From CAVPXC01 sp963709505 (lineage in GTDB: Bacteria; Chloroflexota; Anaerolineae; JAAEKA01): DNA of 64,000 nucleotides. Both the position numbers and the translations under genes were made by a program. The notes below the pieces were generated by a model. That model had not been told where the DNA came from. It saw only the letters and a program-made list of their open reading frames with translations, and did no database searches. The stretch is taken from the NCBI GenBank assembly GCA_963709505.1, contig CAVPXC010000027.1:62001-126000 (forward strand). Reading direction: 5' to 3'. Of this stretch, positions 44,193 to 52,415 are shown piece after piece; positions within the stretch are counted from its first letter, which is position 1; every line of letters begins with the position of its first letter.

Positions 44193-44993
44193 GAGAAGTC
44201 CAAGCACAAACGGAGTCAGCGCCAACAGCGCCAGGGCCGGGTGACCGCGCCGGCCGGCGTTGCGCCGGTCCCACGAGAAGAGGTACAGGGCCAGCGCAAA
44301 GGCGAGCACACCGGCAGCTAGCAGGACCACAACGGACAGCACCGGGCTGAAGTTAGCCGGCTGACCCATGGCCGGGCCGCGGAAGAGATTCATCGCATAG
44401 GTGGTCGGCAGCAGCAGCGCCAACCGTTGTGCGCTAGCGGGCAGCACGGTGTAGGGGATCATCAAACCGCCCAACAGCATCGAGGGGATGAAGATCAGTT
44501 GCGACAGCAGGATAGTGGTGCGCGAGCTTGGCGAGATGACGCCGATGAGCACGGCGATGCCGAGGCAGGCAAACGCGAACAGCAGGAAAGTCAGGGCGAA
44601 GACAGGCCAATTGGTCGGCATCGGTGCGCTGAACAAGAAGGGCGCCGTAGCGAGAATCACGATCGACACCAGGACGAGGTGCAAAGTCGTGCTCATGGCC
44701 GGGATGCACAGGATCGACGCGGCCGGCACCCCGTTGATCTTGTAACTGCGGAAGATCCCGGACTCGCGCGCTGTGACCAGCGGGTCGGGGATGCCTAGCA
44801 AGGCCGCAGCCAGCACCGCAAACGTTACCATCGCCGGCACGAATCCCGGCAGAAACGTGGGGTTGATCGGCGGCATGATGAAGCCCATCATCAGATAGAA
44901 GATGAGCGGGAACAGATAGGTTAGGAACAGCAACCCTCGGTTGCGGATACCGGTGCGGAATTCGAAGGCGAAATGGGTGGTGAAGGCGGTCAT
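44184..44993 (-). CDS. ABC-2 type transporter permease
   Basis: 269 residues with six hydrophobic helices, starting MTAFTTHFAFEFRTGIRNRG, with YLFPLIFYLMMGFIMPP and the GGLMIPYTVLP-type ABC-2 segment. It forms the membrane part of the exporter encoded with the ATPase immediately upstream. The ATG at 44991-44993 has AAGGAG before it; a longer frame to 45035 would only translate the heptamer array. Confidence 0.88.
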   Translation of the reverse strand: MTAFTTHFAFEFRTGIRNRGLLFLTYLFPLIFYLMMGFIMPPINPTFLPGFVPAMVTFAVLAAALLGIPDPLVTARESGIFRSYKINGVPAASILCIPAMSTTLHLVLVSIVILATAPFLFSAPMPTNWPVFALTFLLFAFACLGIAVLIGVISPSSRTTILLSQLIFIPSMLLGGLMIPYTVLPASAQRLALLLPTTYAMNLFRGPAMGQPANFSPVLSVVVLLAAGVLAFALALYLFSWDRRNAGRRGHPALALLALTPFVLGLLLV

Positions 44994-45003
44994 GGCAAAC
45001 TCC

Positions 45004-45044
45004 TTAATTGACAATTGACAATTGACAATTGACAATTGTCAATT
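45004..45044. repeat. heptamer array (ACAATTG word) at the ATPase/permease junction
   Basis: Five ACAATTG words end in TCAATTC. It encodes the last 12 residues (ELTIVNCQLSIVN) and the TAA stop of the ATPase gene and lies 11 bp before the permease ATG. Confidence 0.9.
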
Positions 45045-45930
45045 CCAGAAAGCGATCCTCCAGCGACGGGCGTTCGACGCGCAGGTCGATTAGCTCGTCG
45101 TTCTGGGTTTGGACGTACTGGATGAGCGAGGCGACGGTCCGGCCGATGTCTGTGCTGAAGTAGATGGCATAGGGCTCTTTGACCGCTTGTTGGCTCACGG
45201 CGGGGAAGGTGCTATCGTTGTGTAGCAGTCGCTGGTCGCGTGTGTGGACGGATACCTTGGTCAGGCCCACGCCGGCCGCGGTGATCTTCAGCGGCGTGCC
45301 GGCAGTGACGATCTTGCCCTGCAGCAGTATGGCGACCCGATCTGACAGTTCCTCGGCTTCGGCCATGTCGTGGGTGGCGAGGATGATCGTCGTGCCGCTC
45401 GCCTTGAGTTCCCGCATCATGTTGTGGAGCTCGACTCGCGAGGGCACGTCCAGGCCGGCGGTGGGTTCGTCCAGAAACAGCACCTGCGGATTGTGCGCCA
45501 CCGCCAGCGCCAGGGACAGGCGGCGCTGCAATCCGGTCGAAAGCTGGCCGAACTGCGTCTTGCGCTTTTCGGCTAAGCCCAGCCGATCCAAGAGGTCAAA
45601 ACGTGGAGCAACGTTGTGATAGGCGCAGAAAAACTTCATGGCTTCGTCGGGGGTCATGCTCTCCGGCATGCCGGCGGACTGAAGCTGCACGCCGATCACG
45701 TTGCGCAGCTTGCGCGGCTCGCGCGTTGGGTCGACTTCCGCCACTCGCAACCTGCCATGATCGGGTGAACGCAGGCCCTCCAAGCACTCCAGCGTCGTCG
45801 TCTTGCCCGCGCCGTTGGGCCCGAGCAAGCCGAAGATCTCGCTCCGATGCACTTCGAAGCCGATGCTGTCTACAGCCACGAAGCCGCCGTAGGTCTTGCG
45901 AAAGTCCTTGACTTGAATAACTACTTCCAT
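45004..45930 (-). CDS. ABC transporter ATP-binding protein (ABC-2 partner)
   Basis: 308 residues. Walker A LLGPNGAGKTTTLECLEGL, a divergent signature QLSTGLQRRLSLALAV, Walker B VLFLDEPTAGLD and H-loop THD. A C-terminal DUF4162-like region (VGLTKVSVHTRDQRLL) follows, as in drug/lipid exporters. It partners the permease downstream. AAGGAGG lies nine bases before the ATG. The final residues come from the heptamer array. Confidence 0.9.
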   Translation of the reverse strand: MEVVIQVKDFRKTYGGFVAVDSIGFEVHRSEIFGLLGPNGAGKTTTLECLEGLRSPDHGRLRVAEVDPTREPRKLRNVIGVQLQSAGMPESMTPDEAMKFFCAYHNVAPRFDLLDRLGLAEKRKTQFGQLSTGLQRRLSLALAVAHNPQVLFLDEPTAGLDVPSRVELHNMMRELKASGTTIILATHDMAEAEELSDRVAILLQGKIVTAGTPLKITAAGVGLTKVSVHTRDQRLLHNDSTFPAVSQQAVKEPYAIYFSTDIGRTVASLIQYVQTQNDELIDLRVERPSLEDRFLELTIVNCQLSIVN

Positions 45931-45967
45931 GATTCAACAACCTCCTTGTAGGGTTTGCCTAGGTTCG

Positions 45968-45998
45968 ATCTCACAAACTCACTATCTCACTATTCCAC
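45968..45998. repeat. octamer words shared with 51463-51500
   Basis: CTCACTATCTCACTATT (45980-45996) is the exact reverse complement of 17 bases inside the array at 51463-51500. It lies between the ATPase gene and the small 82-residue gene and overlaps its last codons. Confidence 0.7.
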
Positions 45999-46238
45999 CA
46001 ACTGCACAGCGATCAGCGTCAGTCCGAGGTCACGGATGCGAGCCAATACTCCGTGCAATGCAGCCTGATCGGGCAGGCTGCCGGTCAAAGTTGTCACGGT
46101 CGTGCCGGCCTCATCGCGCTGAACGACGATCTCCATGCCGGAAAACCAATCGGACCATTCGGGTCGCAGGCGATCTTGGATGCGAATGGAATAGGTGCAG
46201 GGTTGGTCGGCAGTGAAATGGCGGGTGGGTTCGTTCAT
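45990..46238 (-). CDS. small conserved-looking protein, unknown
   Basis: 82 residues: NEPTRHFTADQPCTYSIRIQ, WSDWFSGMEIVVQRDE, SLPDQAALHGVLARIRDLGL. The composition and the last segment, seen in many small BON/ACT-like proteins of Actinobacteria and Chloroflexota, suggest a real gene. It might be an alpha-beta accessory protein. Its distance from the ATPase (60 bp) suggests one leftward unit. GAGG lies upstream of the ATG. Confidence 0.65.
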   Translation of the reverse strand: MNEPTRHFTADQPCTYSIRIQDRLRPEWSDWFSGMEIVVQRDEAGTTVTTLTGSLPDQAALHGVLARIRDLGLTLIAVQLVE

Positions 46239-46350
46239 GATGTCTGCCTCGGCAAAAATCGTCGCGGTTCTCGTGATCTAGCTGTAGTATACCAAGAGCC
46301 GAGATAGAGACGCATCTATCGTTGGATATAGGCCAGATAGATTTGCGACG

Positions 46351-46410
46351 CATCCATCCGGCGTGTTGGCGCAAACCATCGGATGGGTTCCCGTTTCCGC
46401 AGAACGAAGG
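46351..46410. repeat. degenerate copy of the dispersed repeat at 59269-59328
   Basis: 44 of 60 bases match the 59269-59328 copy without gaps, including GGCGTG, GCGCAAA and TCCCG. It lies in the upstream region of the membrane gene at 46535. Confidence 0.55.
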
Positions 46411-46420
46411 AGAGGCGCGT

Positions 46421-46449
46421 TTGGCGCAACCCGATAGGTAGGATAGAAT
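46421..46449 (+). promoter_or_regulatory. promoter of the membrane protein gene at 46535
   Basis: TTGGCG (46421-46426), 17 bp, TAGAAT (46444-46449). Confidence 0.55.
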
Positions 46450-46534
46450 CAAATCTAAGAGATCGTGATTGGTCAACGCTTCCTCTCCGATCCGCGCCTC
46501 TGCAGTCCGCGGTTCTCAGGTCAGGAGTTTCACC

Positions 46535-47443
46535 TTGCATCCACCCGGCCAACGCTCGGACAGTGCCTTCGACGACTACATCAAGAAAATCAGCGCGGAC
46601 AAAAAATACACCCCCGATGTCGCCAGCGTGACCTATCGTCGCTGGGTGGGGGTGTTTGCTGGCGCTTCAATGGGTTTGGCCTACGGCCTGGCCACGCAGT
46701 TTGTGAACCGGCTGGGTACGGGCGCGCCGCTGTATCAGCCGCCGCTTGGGCCGCTGGGTAACGCGCTGTTGATAGCCTTTATTGGCGCGCTGATCGGCCT
46801 GGCGACCGCCTGGCCGGCGAAGGCGATGACAGGGGTTCTCCTGGGCGGTTTGACCGGTATGGCGTTTCTCCAGCTGCGTTCCTGGCTGTTGCCGGATACC
46901 ATGGCGGTCTTCGAACAGATGGGCTTCGTCGGCAATCTGGTTTTCGATCTGATCGCGCTGCCCTTTGCGTTTCTGATTGCCCTACCGATCAGCCTTGTGC
47001 TGCGCTGGCTGGTGGCCGATCTGTGCGATCAGCGCGGGCACTCGGTTCTCTCCTGGCGACGCCTGCGTTTGCCCGTGCTGGTCCTGGCGGTTGTGGTGTT
47101 TCTAGGGACCTGGGCAAGTTTTCCACGGCCCGTGCGCGAGACAATGCGCGCCATGAACGATCTGATGGAGGCCGGCATGGCCGCACCCAGCCCGTCGCAA
47201 GTGCCCGAACCTTTGCGTACCGGCGTCGGCCGCGGGCTGCTCAACGAAGGTATCGGCGCGTATCAGTTGGAGTGGGATGCTGGCGTGTCAAAACTGTCGG
47301 TAGGCGACAATGGAGTGGCGACCTTGAGCCAGCCCGGCAGCCCCATCACGATCCGGGCGCGCTTCGAGAATGGCTACAGCGTTAGCTGCCGCTATACGCC
47401 CCCTGGTGTTACCCCAAGCTGTCGAGCAGAGTGGGTACCTTAA
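46535..47443 (+). CDS. four- to five-helix membrane protein, unknown
   Basis: About 302 residues. I chose the TTG at 46535 because AGGAG lies seven bases upstream; an in-frame ATG at 46469 adds 22 unconserved residues. Helices lie near residues 30-55, 62-80, 85-105, 115-150 and 165-185; the C-terminal 100 residues are outside the membrane and include GAYQLEWDAGVSKLSVGDNG. No domain is recognised. It is convergent with the LuxR gene, overlapping its stop by 4 bp. Confidence 0.65.
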   Translation: MHPPGQRSDSAFDDYIKKISADKKYTPDVASVTYRRWVGVFAGASMGLAYGLATQFVNRLGTGAPLYQPPLGPLGNALLIAFIGALIGLATAWPAKAMTGVLLGGLTGMAFLQLRSWLLPDTMAVFEQMGFVGNLVFDLIALPFAFLIALPISLVLRWLVADLCDQRGHSVLSWRRLRLPVLVLAVVVFLGTWASFPRPVRETMRAMNDLMEAGMAAPSPSQVPEPLRTGVGRGLLNEGIGAYQLEWDAGVSKLSVGDNGVATLSQPGSPITIRARFENGYSVSCRYTPPGVTPSCRAEWVP

Positions 47444-48456
47444 GCCAGAATGCCCAACGTCCGCGCTCGGGCGACGGCTTCCCCGCGCGTATTGACTGCT
47501 AACTTGGCATAGATGTTATGCGCGTGCGTCTTGACCGTCCCCTCGGTCAGCACAAGCTTGCGGGCGATTGTCTTGTTGCTGAGGCCTTGAGCGAGAAGCA
47601 CCAGCACCTGAACCTCCCGTTCAGTCAGGGGTTCTACCAAAACGAAGTCGCCGTCGATGGCTATGGCGGATGATTTCGTGCTCTGCAGGCCCGGCTCCGG
47701 CCCGACTTGTGTCCGCCCAGGGAACGCGGCAAGCAGCCGGCGGCACATGTGAGGGCTGATGCCCGATCGCAGGGCCAGGATCAACAGCTCAGCCATCGGC
47801 TGGCCGGCGTCGACGAAGGGGCGGATGGCTTCTTCTGGTTCCGCCAGGCGAAGCGCTTTGCTCAGGGCTGCCTGAGCAAGCTCCGGCCTATCCTCAGCCG
47901 CGTGCAGCAGAGCTTGCAACACCAGGATGTCCAAGGCTCGTCCCCACCGGCCGCCGGCCTCGGCGCCGGCCAGCAAGGAGTTCAACAGCACAGCCGCACG
48001 CTCGATGTCGCCGTGGGCAAACAGTATACGCGCCAGCAGAATGCTCACATCTTCTTGTATGGGCAGGTCAGCGCCGTCAAATTCCCCCTCGTGACGCTGC
48101 ACCCAGCGGTTCAGCCGGGACGGATCGCCGCGTTCGGCCAGGTATAGAGCGCGGATGGCGTCAACCAGCGGTTGGGCCAGAGCCATGGCGCCGGTAGCGT
48201 GCCGCTCCAGACTGTCCAGCGCATCGAATGCAGCCGGCCAGTCACCCTCCGCCCGGCAGAGGCGTGACAGACCCAGATAGCTTGGTTGAAGAGCCTCCCA
48301 GTTGCCCCATGGCTCGGCCAGGCGGATGGCCTCCTGGAAATGGGCGCGAGCCGCGACCAAGTCATTGCTTGCGTAACACGCACTTCCCCAATGCGCATAG
48401 ATCACGCCCGTCATCGGCGAGCTGCTCCAGGCCATCTCGGCCAACGCTTCGCACGC
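47440..48456 (-). CDS. LuxR/MalT-like regulator, C-terminal part (frameshifted)
   Basis: TPR-like repeats (ACEALAEMAW, GVIYAHWGSACYASNDLVAA) lead to the LuxR helix-turn-helix LTEREVQVLVLLAQGLSNKT and LTEGTVKTHAHNIYAKL. An apparent extra G at 48456-48457 separates it from the N-terminal frame; joining ETCEL to ACEALAEMAW restores one protein of about 970 residues. The upstream frame from 48495 is only a shadow start. Confidence 0.8.
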   Translation of the reverse strand, partial: ACEALAEMAWSSSPMTGVIYAHWGSACYASNDLVAARAHFQEAIRLAEPWGNWEALQPSYLGLSRLCRAEGDWPAAFDALDSLERHATGAMALAQPLVDAIRALYLAERGDPSRLNRWVQRHEGEFDGADLPIQEDVSILLARILFAHGDIERAAVLLNSLLAGAEAGGRWGRALDILVLQALLHAAEDRPELAQAALSKALRLAEPEEAIRPFVDAGQPMAELLILALRSGISPHMCRRLLAAFPGRTQVGPEPGLQSTKSSAIAIDGDFVLVEPLTEREVQVLVLLAQGLSNKTIARKLVLTEGTVKTHAHNIYAKLAVNTRGEAVARARTLGILA

Positions 48457-50260
48457 CGAGCTCGCACGTTTCTTCGACTTGGCGGAACTGGCCACGTATC
48501 AGTTGCAAGCTGGCCAGGTTGCCGGCGGCCAGCGCCGCCAGGTGCACGTTGCCCTGGTTCCGGGCCAGACGCCACGCGTCCCGCAGGCTGATCGTCGCGG
48601 CGTCGAGTTCTCCGGTGTAAAGCTGTACCAGACCTGATGTGAACATCACCACCGTGCGCAGATCGTCGGGCCTGTTAAAGAGGAAAACCTCGGGGTCGAT
48701 CTCCAGGTAGGGTAACACGGCTTGTGCCAACTGCGATGCCCTGGCCAGGTCGAGTTCACCCATGGCCAGGCTGACGCGCACGATGGTGACCTCGGCCAGC
48801 ACCGCTGCGACCAAATCCGGTAAGGACGTCGCCATCGCCGGCTTGCCGACGAGCGCCGTCATGGGACTGCCTATCGCTTGTTCAACTGACTGAAGGCAAG
48901 CCTCGGCCCGGGTTAGCTGCCCGGTAGCCAAAAATGCCCAGGCATACGCCATGGCCAAGCGGGGATGCCGGGTGATGAGCTCGGCAGGAAGGCGCGGCCA
49001 CCAACGCGTCAAGGTGGTCAATTCGCTGCCGATAAAGAAGGCCTGAGCCGTTTCTTCGATGAGCCGTACGGCCTCGGCCGGGTCGCCCGCCTCCAGCGCA
49101 TGGTCGATGGCCGGCGCGTGGAAGCCATTTGCGGCATACCAGCGGCTGGCGCGGGCGTGCAATTCGGACACGGACCGGCCGCTCTCGGTCAGCCGCTCGC
49201 GCAGCAGGTCGGCGAAAAGCTGGTGATAGCGATACCACTGGCGGCGGTTGTCAAGCGGTACGATAAAGAGGTTGGCTTGCTCCAGGCTCGTGAGGATGGC
49301 CTGGCTGTCACTTTGTCCCGTGACCGCGTCGCAGAGTGAGGCGGTCAGATTGTCGAGAATTGCGCTTTGTAGCAGGAAGTCCTGAACGACTGCTGGCTGG
49401 CTGGCCAGCACTTCTTCGATCAAATAGTCCGCCACAAAACGGTCATCGCCCGCAAAGGCGGCCAGGAAGTCCTGGCGGTTCTCCTGGTGCAGGAGCGAAT
49501 CCGCGGCCAGTTGCAGCCCGGCGATCCAGCCCTCGGTGCGGCGATCCAGGAGGGCCACGTCCGTGTCACAGAGATCAAGGCCCATGGTTTGGCGCAGGAA
49601 CCCGGCGGCCTCGCCGCCGGTAAAGCGCAGATCGCGTGCACGGATCTCGTTGACTTCGCTGCGCGCACGCATGCGCGCCAGCGGCAGCGGCGGGTCGGCT
49701 CTACTCGCGATAACCAGGTGCAGGGAAGCGGGTTGGTGCTCGACCAGGAAATTCAGTGCGTCGTGGACGGCCTGTGCCGTGATGACGTGGTAGTCGTCCA
49801 ACACAAGCAGCAGGCGGTCGGTCATCATCGCCAGGTCGTTGATGAGGCTGGTCAGCACTTGCTCGAAACTGGGTGGCTGCGCCGACTGCAACATCGCCCA
49901 TGCGTTTTCGCCGAGTGAGCTGTCTGCCCGTTGTACCGCCGCCACCAGGTAACTGAGAAAACGTTGCGGGTCATCATCGCCTTTGTCCAACGACAGCCAC
50001 GCTATCCGGAAACGATGAACGAGGAGTGCTGAGTGATGAATGGCGGAATCTGGCCATTCATCACTCAGCACTCCTCGTTCATCACCTTCGCTAAGCCACC
50101 CGCTAACCAACGTCGTCTTGCCAAAGCCCGCGGGGGCGCAGACCAACGTCAGCCGGCCGTGCAGGCCGGCGTTGAGCCGCTCGATCAGGCGCGAACGGAG
50201 TACAAGGCTGGGGCGGGGCGGTGGGACGTAGAGCTTGGTCTGCAGCAGAGTAGCTGGCAT
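48362..50260 (-). CDS. LuxR/MalT-like regulator, N-terminal ATPase part (frameshifted)
   Basis: 632 residues of the STAND-type MalT family: PPPRPSLVLRSRLIERLNAG, P-loop LVCAPAGFGKTTLVSGWL, LLVLDDYHVIT and the NTD region LVIASRADPPLPLARMRARS. Such proteins activate catabolic or secretion genes after binding an inducer. Between the P-loop and AWLSLDKGDDDPQRF, about 26 residues (DERGVLSDEWPDSAIHHSAL and on) come from a perfect inverted repeat. The last 35 residues are out of frame. Confidence 0.8.
   Translation of the reverse strand: MPATLLQTKLYVPPPRPSLVLRSRLIERLNAGLHGRLTLVCAPAGFGKTTLVSGWLSEGDERGVLSDEWPDSAIHHSALLVHRFRIAWLSLDKGDDDPQRFLSYLVAAVQRADSSLGENAWAMLQSAQPPSFEQVLTSLINDLAMMTDRLLLVLDDYHVITAQAVHDALNFLVEHQPASLHLVIASRADPPLPLARMRARSEVNEIRARDLRFTGGEAAGFLRQTMGLDLCDTDVALLDRRTEGWIAGLQLAADSLLHQENRQDFLAAFAGDDRFVADYLIEEVLASQPAVVQDFLLQSAILDNLTASLCDAVTGQSDSQAILTSLEQANLFIVPLDNRRQWYRYHQLFADLLRERLTESGRSVSELHARASRWYAANGFHAPAIDHALEAGDPAEAVRLIEETAQAFFIGSELTTLTRWWPRLPAELITRHPRLAMAYAWAFLATGQLTRAEACLQSVEQAIGSPMTALVGKPAMATSLPDLVAAVLAEVTIVRVSLAMGELDLARASQLAQAVLPYLEIDPEVFLFNRPDDLRTVVMFTSGLVQLYTGELDAATISLRDAWRLARNQGNVHLAALAAGNLASLQLIRGQFRQVEETCELGVRSVGRDGLEQLADDGRDLCALGKCVLRKQ
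50014..50083. repeat. 31-bp perfect inverted repeat inside the LuxR gene
   Basis: Arms 50014-50044 and 50053-50083 match over all 31 bases with an 8-nt loop. The arm is made of 7-base words (GATGAAC, GAGGAGT, GCTGAGT, GATGAAT). The frame stays open across it. Confidence 0.9.
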
Positions 50261-50355
50261 TGCGATGGATCATGCAACAATAGTGCACCGGCACGATTTG
50301 TGCGGATGGTCCATTGTACCACAATCTGTCGCCAAGTCGAGGAGTTCTGCGCACA

Positions 50356-50451
50356 CCACGGACTCCCGAACTTGTTCGGGGCATAAACCACGGACTCCCG
50401 AACTCGTTCGGGGCATAGACCACGGACTCCCGAACTTGTTCGGGTATTCTC
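50356..50451. repeat. three tandem 32-bp hairpin units
   Basis: Units start at 50356, 50388 and 50420, each containing CCCGAAC-TT-GTTCGGG (TC in the second). They lie in the upstream region of the LuxR gene, after the SDR stop. No spacer variation of CRISPR type. Confidence 0.85.
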
Positions 50452-50459
50452 AAAGCAAG

Positions 50460-51434
50460 CTACTTGCCATGGCTCCGATACCAGGCTACCGCCTCCGCGA
50501 TGCCGGTCTTCAGCGGCGTCGCGGAGGCGCCGAAGGCTGTGCGGAACTTGCTGTCGTCGACGACGAAGGGCTCTTCAAATTCGTACAACATCTCTTTGAC
50601 ATCGCGCACTTCGGGGCTGAATAAGCCGATGAACGCCATCATCGTCCGTCCGGCCGTGCGCACTTTGATTGGTTTGCCCACCTCGGCTTGAACCAGGTCG
50701 ATAAACTGCTGGGTAGAGACCGCCGGGGCATTCGGCACATGCCACACCTGGCCGAGCGCCTCATCGTGCTCGCTCAACGTCACCAACGCGGCGCCGAAGT
50801 CCTTGATGTAGGTGTACGTGTGCGGCAAGTTCAGGTCACCCATCTGGTTGACCGTTTTGCCCTCCAGCGCGGCGCCAAAGAGCATCTCGCCGACCGAGGA
50901 GTCGATCACGCGCGGGCCGTAGAAGTCCGACGCCCGGCCGATCGCTACCTTGACGGTGCCGGCCTTGTGTGCGTCCATCAGGATCGTGGCAACCTCGGCT
51001 CGCGCCTTTCCTTTGCGGGTGGTGGCAGCGTATGGCATTGTCTCGCGGATGGGCTGGCCGTTTGAGGAGCCGTACATGTACAGGTTGTCGCCGAAGATGA
51101 CCTTCGCCTGGCTGTGTGTCATGCCCTGCAGGAAGGCCTGGATCATGGGCGGGAATTCCTCGGGCCAGCGGTTGTAGGCCGGCTGGGCGCAGAAGAAGAC
51201 AACCGCGGCGTCGGCGCAGATGCGTGCGACATCGTCGGGTTTGGTCACGTCGCCCTGGACGATCGTGACGCCTGCCGGCAGGCTCTCGCCGGCCTTGCCG
51301 CTGCGGTTGGCAAGGGTGATGCCCGTGTAGCCGTTTGCCACCAGGGCGTCCATGATCGAAAGGCCTAGCGGGCCGGTGCCAAAGATGACGCGTTTCTCAG
51401 TTTTCTTGTTGCTGTTGTCGTTTGTGGTTGTCAT
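50460..51434 (-). CDS. atypical extended SDR / NAD-dependent epimerase-like enzyme
   Basis: 324 residues from the ATG at 51432-51434 (AGGAAA seven bases upstream). VIFGTGPLGLSIMDALVANG is the dinucleotide-binding motif. The active-site area reads YAATTRKGKARAE, which does not give a normal YxxxK, so it is an atypical SDR of NmrA/epimerase type. Its promoter (51521-51551) belongs to the MerR-type set and overlaps the end of the DUF4386 gene. A longer frame to 51731 only translates the octamer array and upstream DNA. Confidence 0.82.
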   Translation of the reverse strand: MTTTNDNSNKKTEKRVIFGTGPLGLSIMDALVANGYTGITLANRSGKAGESLPAGVTIVQGDVTKPDDVARICADAAVVFFCAQPAYNRWPEEFPPMIQAFLQGMTHSQAKVIFGDNLYMYGSSNGQPIRETMPYAATTRKGKARAEVATILMDAHKAGTVKVAIGRASDFYGPRVIDSSVGEMLFGAALEGKTVNQMGDLNLPHTYTYIKDFGAALVTLSEHDEALGQVWHVPNAPAVSTQQFIDLVQAEVGKPIKVRTAGRTMMAFIGLFSPEVRDVKEMLYEFEEPFVVDDSKFRTAFGASATPLKTGIAEAVAWYRSHGK

Positions 51435-51462
51435 GACTGGGTTTCCTGTGGATTTGTGAAAT

Positions 51463-51500
51463 AGTGAGATAGTGAGATGGTGAGATGGTGAGATAGTGCG
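51463..51500. repeat. octamer array (AGTGAGAT word)
   Basis: Four to five AGTGAGAT/GGTGAGAT words in the leader of the SDR gene, between its MerR-type promoter and the ATG. The word is shared, inverted, with 45968-45998. Confidence 0.85.
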
Positions 51501-51520
51501 TTCGTTAGGGTTGTGTCTAC

Positions 51521-51551
51521 AGCATATACCTTGACATTGTGGCAGAGTCAA
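51521..51551 (-). promoter_or_regulatory. MerR-type promoter (19-bp spacer) of the SDR gene
   Basis: On the minus strand, TTGACT (51546-51551), exactly 19 bp, TATGCT (51521-51526). The spacer contains CTGCCACAATGTCA, similar to the other two sites of this set. Confidence 0.7.
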
Positions 51552-52264
51552 GTGGCCGGAGCAGAATTCGACCTTCGCAGCAAAAAGATGCCGGTCACGA
51601 TCATCCAACCCAGCCACAGCAGGCTGCCGATGAAGCCTGCCTGAGGCACAACGGGTACCCCTGGCAGTACCGTGGCCAGCTGTTCGGTTTGCCCAAACAG
51701 GTAGACTACGCTCGCCGCAAGTCCGAACCAACCTAGCCAGGGTTTGAACAAAGGTGACCGGAGCATCGCCAGGCTAACCAGGCTCATCCAAAAGATGGTC
51801 AGGAACTGCCCGATGTGTTCGCCTAACAGCACGCCTCCGATCTGATTCACGACCTGGAAGGCCACCAAAGCGGCGTCGCGAGCGGCTTGGCTGGCGGCAG
51901 GATCGTTGTAGATGCGGGCCAGCACTGGCACGACGAACACCCACCGCAAGAGGCCGATGACCTGTACAAGCAATCCGGCGAAGCCGAACGGCGTAGCAAG
52001 CCGTACCAGGCGTGAGTCCTCCATCACCTGAGGCAACAAAAGCACTGCAGCCAGAAGCGGCAGACCGATCCACGCAAAGGCAAACCATTGCCAGATCAGT
52101 CCAGCGCCACCGGCCTGAAATTGGACCAGGACGGTGCCTGCCGGATCGCGCAGGATGTCGGGATAGTCGAAACTGGCGATCAACATGGCATAGGGAATAT
52201 TGATCAACAATGCGCCAATCACGAACAGGGCGCCGGTCAGTCTCATACGTTGTTTTTCGTTCAT
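51548..52264 (-). CDS. DUF4386 membrane protein
   Basis: 238 residues with six hydrophobic helices; RLTGALFVIGALLINIPYAM and NQIGGVLLGEHIGQFLTIFW match the DUF4386 pattern. Function unknown. AAGGAG lies seven bases before the ATG. Under the MerR-type promoter at 52301-52331; its 3' end carries the promoter of the SDR gene. Confidence 0.85.
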   Translation of the reverse strand: MNEKQRMRLTGALFVIGALLINIPYAMLIASFDYPDILRDPAGTVLVQFQAGGAGLIWQWFAFAWIGLPLLAAVLLLPQVMEDSRLVRLATPFGFAGLLVQVIGLLRWVFVVPVLARIYNDPAASQAARDAALVAFQVVNQIGGVLLGEHIGQFLTIFWMSLVSLAMLRSPLFKPWLGWFGLAASVVYLFGQTEQLATVLPGVPVVPQAGFIGSLLWLGWMIVTGIFLLRRSNSAPAT

Positions 52265-52300
52265 CGAATGTCTCCTTCTATCTTTCGTTGTGATGGCCCT

Positions 52301-52331
52301 AGCTTACACCTTGACACAAGGTCAATGTCAA
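52301..52331 (-). promoter_or_regulatory. MerR-type promoter (19-bp spacer) of the DUF4386 gene
   Basis: On the minus strand, a perfect TTGACA (52326-52331), 19 bp, weak TAAGCT (52301-52306). CCTTGACA and TGTCAAGG form a perfect 8-bp dyad across the spacer. Confidence 0.75.
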
Positions 52332-52415
52332 GGTGTTTTCCAAAACTGGTCCAAAAGACGGGCTTGACTTTCATCAAGCCCGTCAAACAACCGGTCCCGG
52401 AGCCGAGGTCACCGC

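Noticed and set aside
44994..45035. N-terminal extension MSIVNCQLSIKEF of the ABC permease
   Set aside because: It is translated heptamer repeat; the ATG at 44993 has AAGGAG upstream.
50356..50451. Minimal CRISPR array (three 32-bp units)
   Set aside because: The units are contiguous, with no spacers, and no cas gene is present.
45968..51500. Composite transposon bounded by inverted words
   Set aside because: No transposase gene, no target duplication, and the words are short arrays of a widespread type.
51435..51731. N-terminal extension of the SDR gene
   Set aside because: It would translate the octamer array and the end of the DUF4386 gene; the ATG at 51434 has a good ribosome site and lies downstream of the MerR-type promoter.
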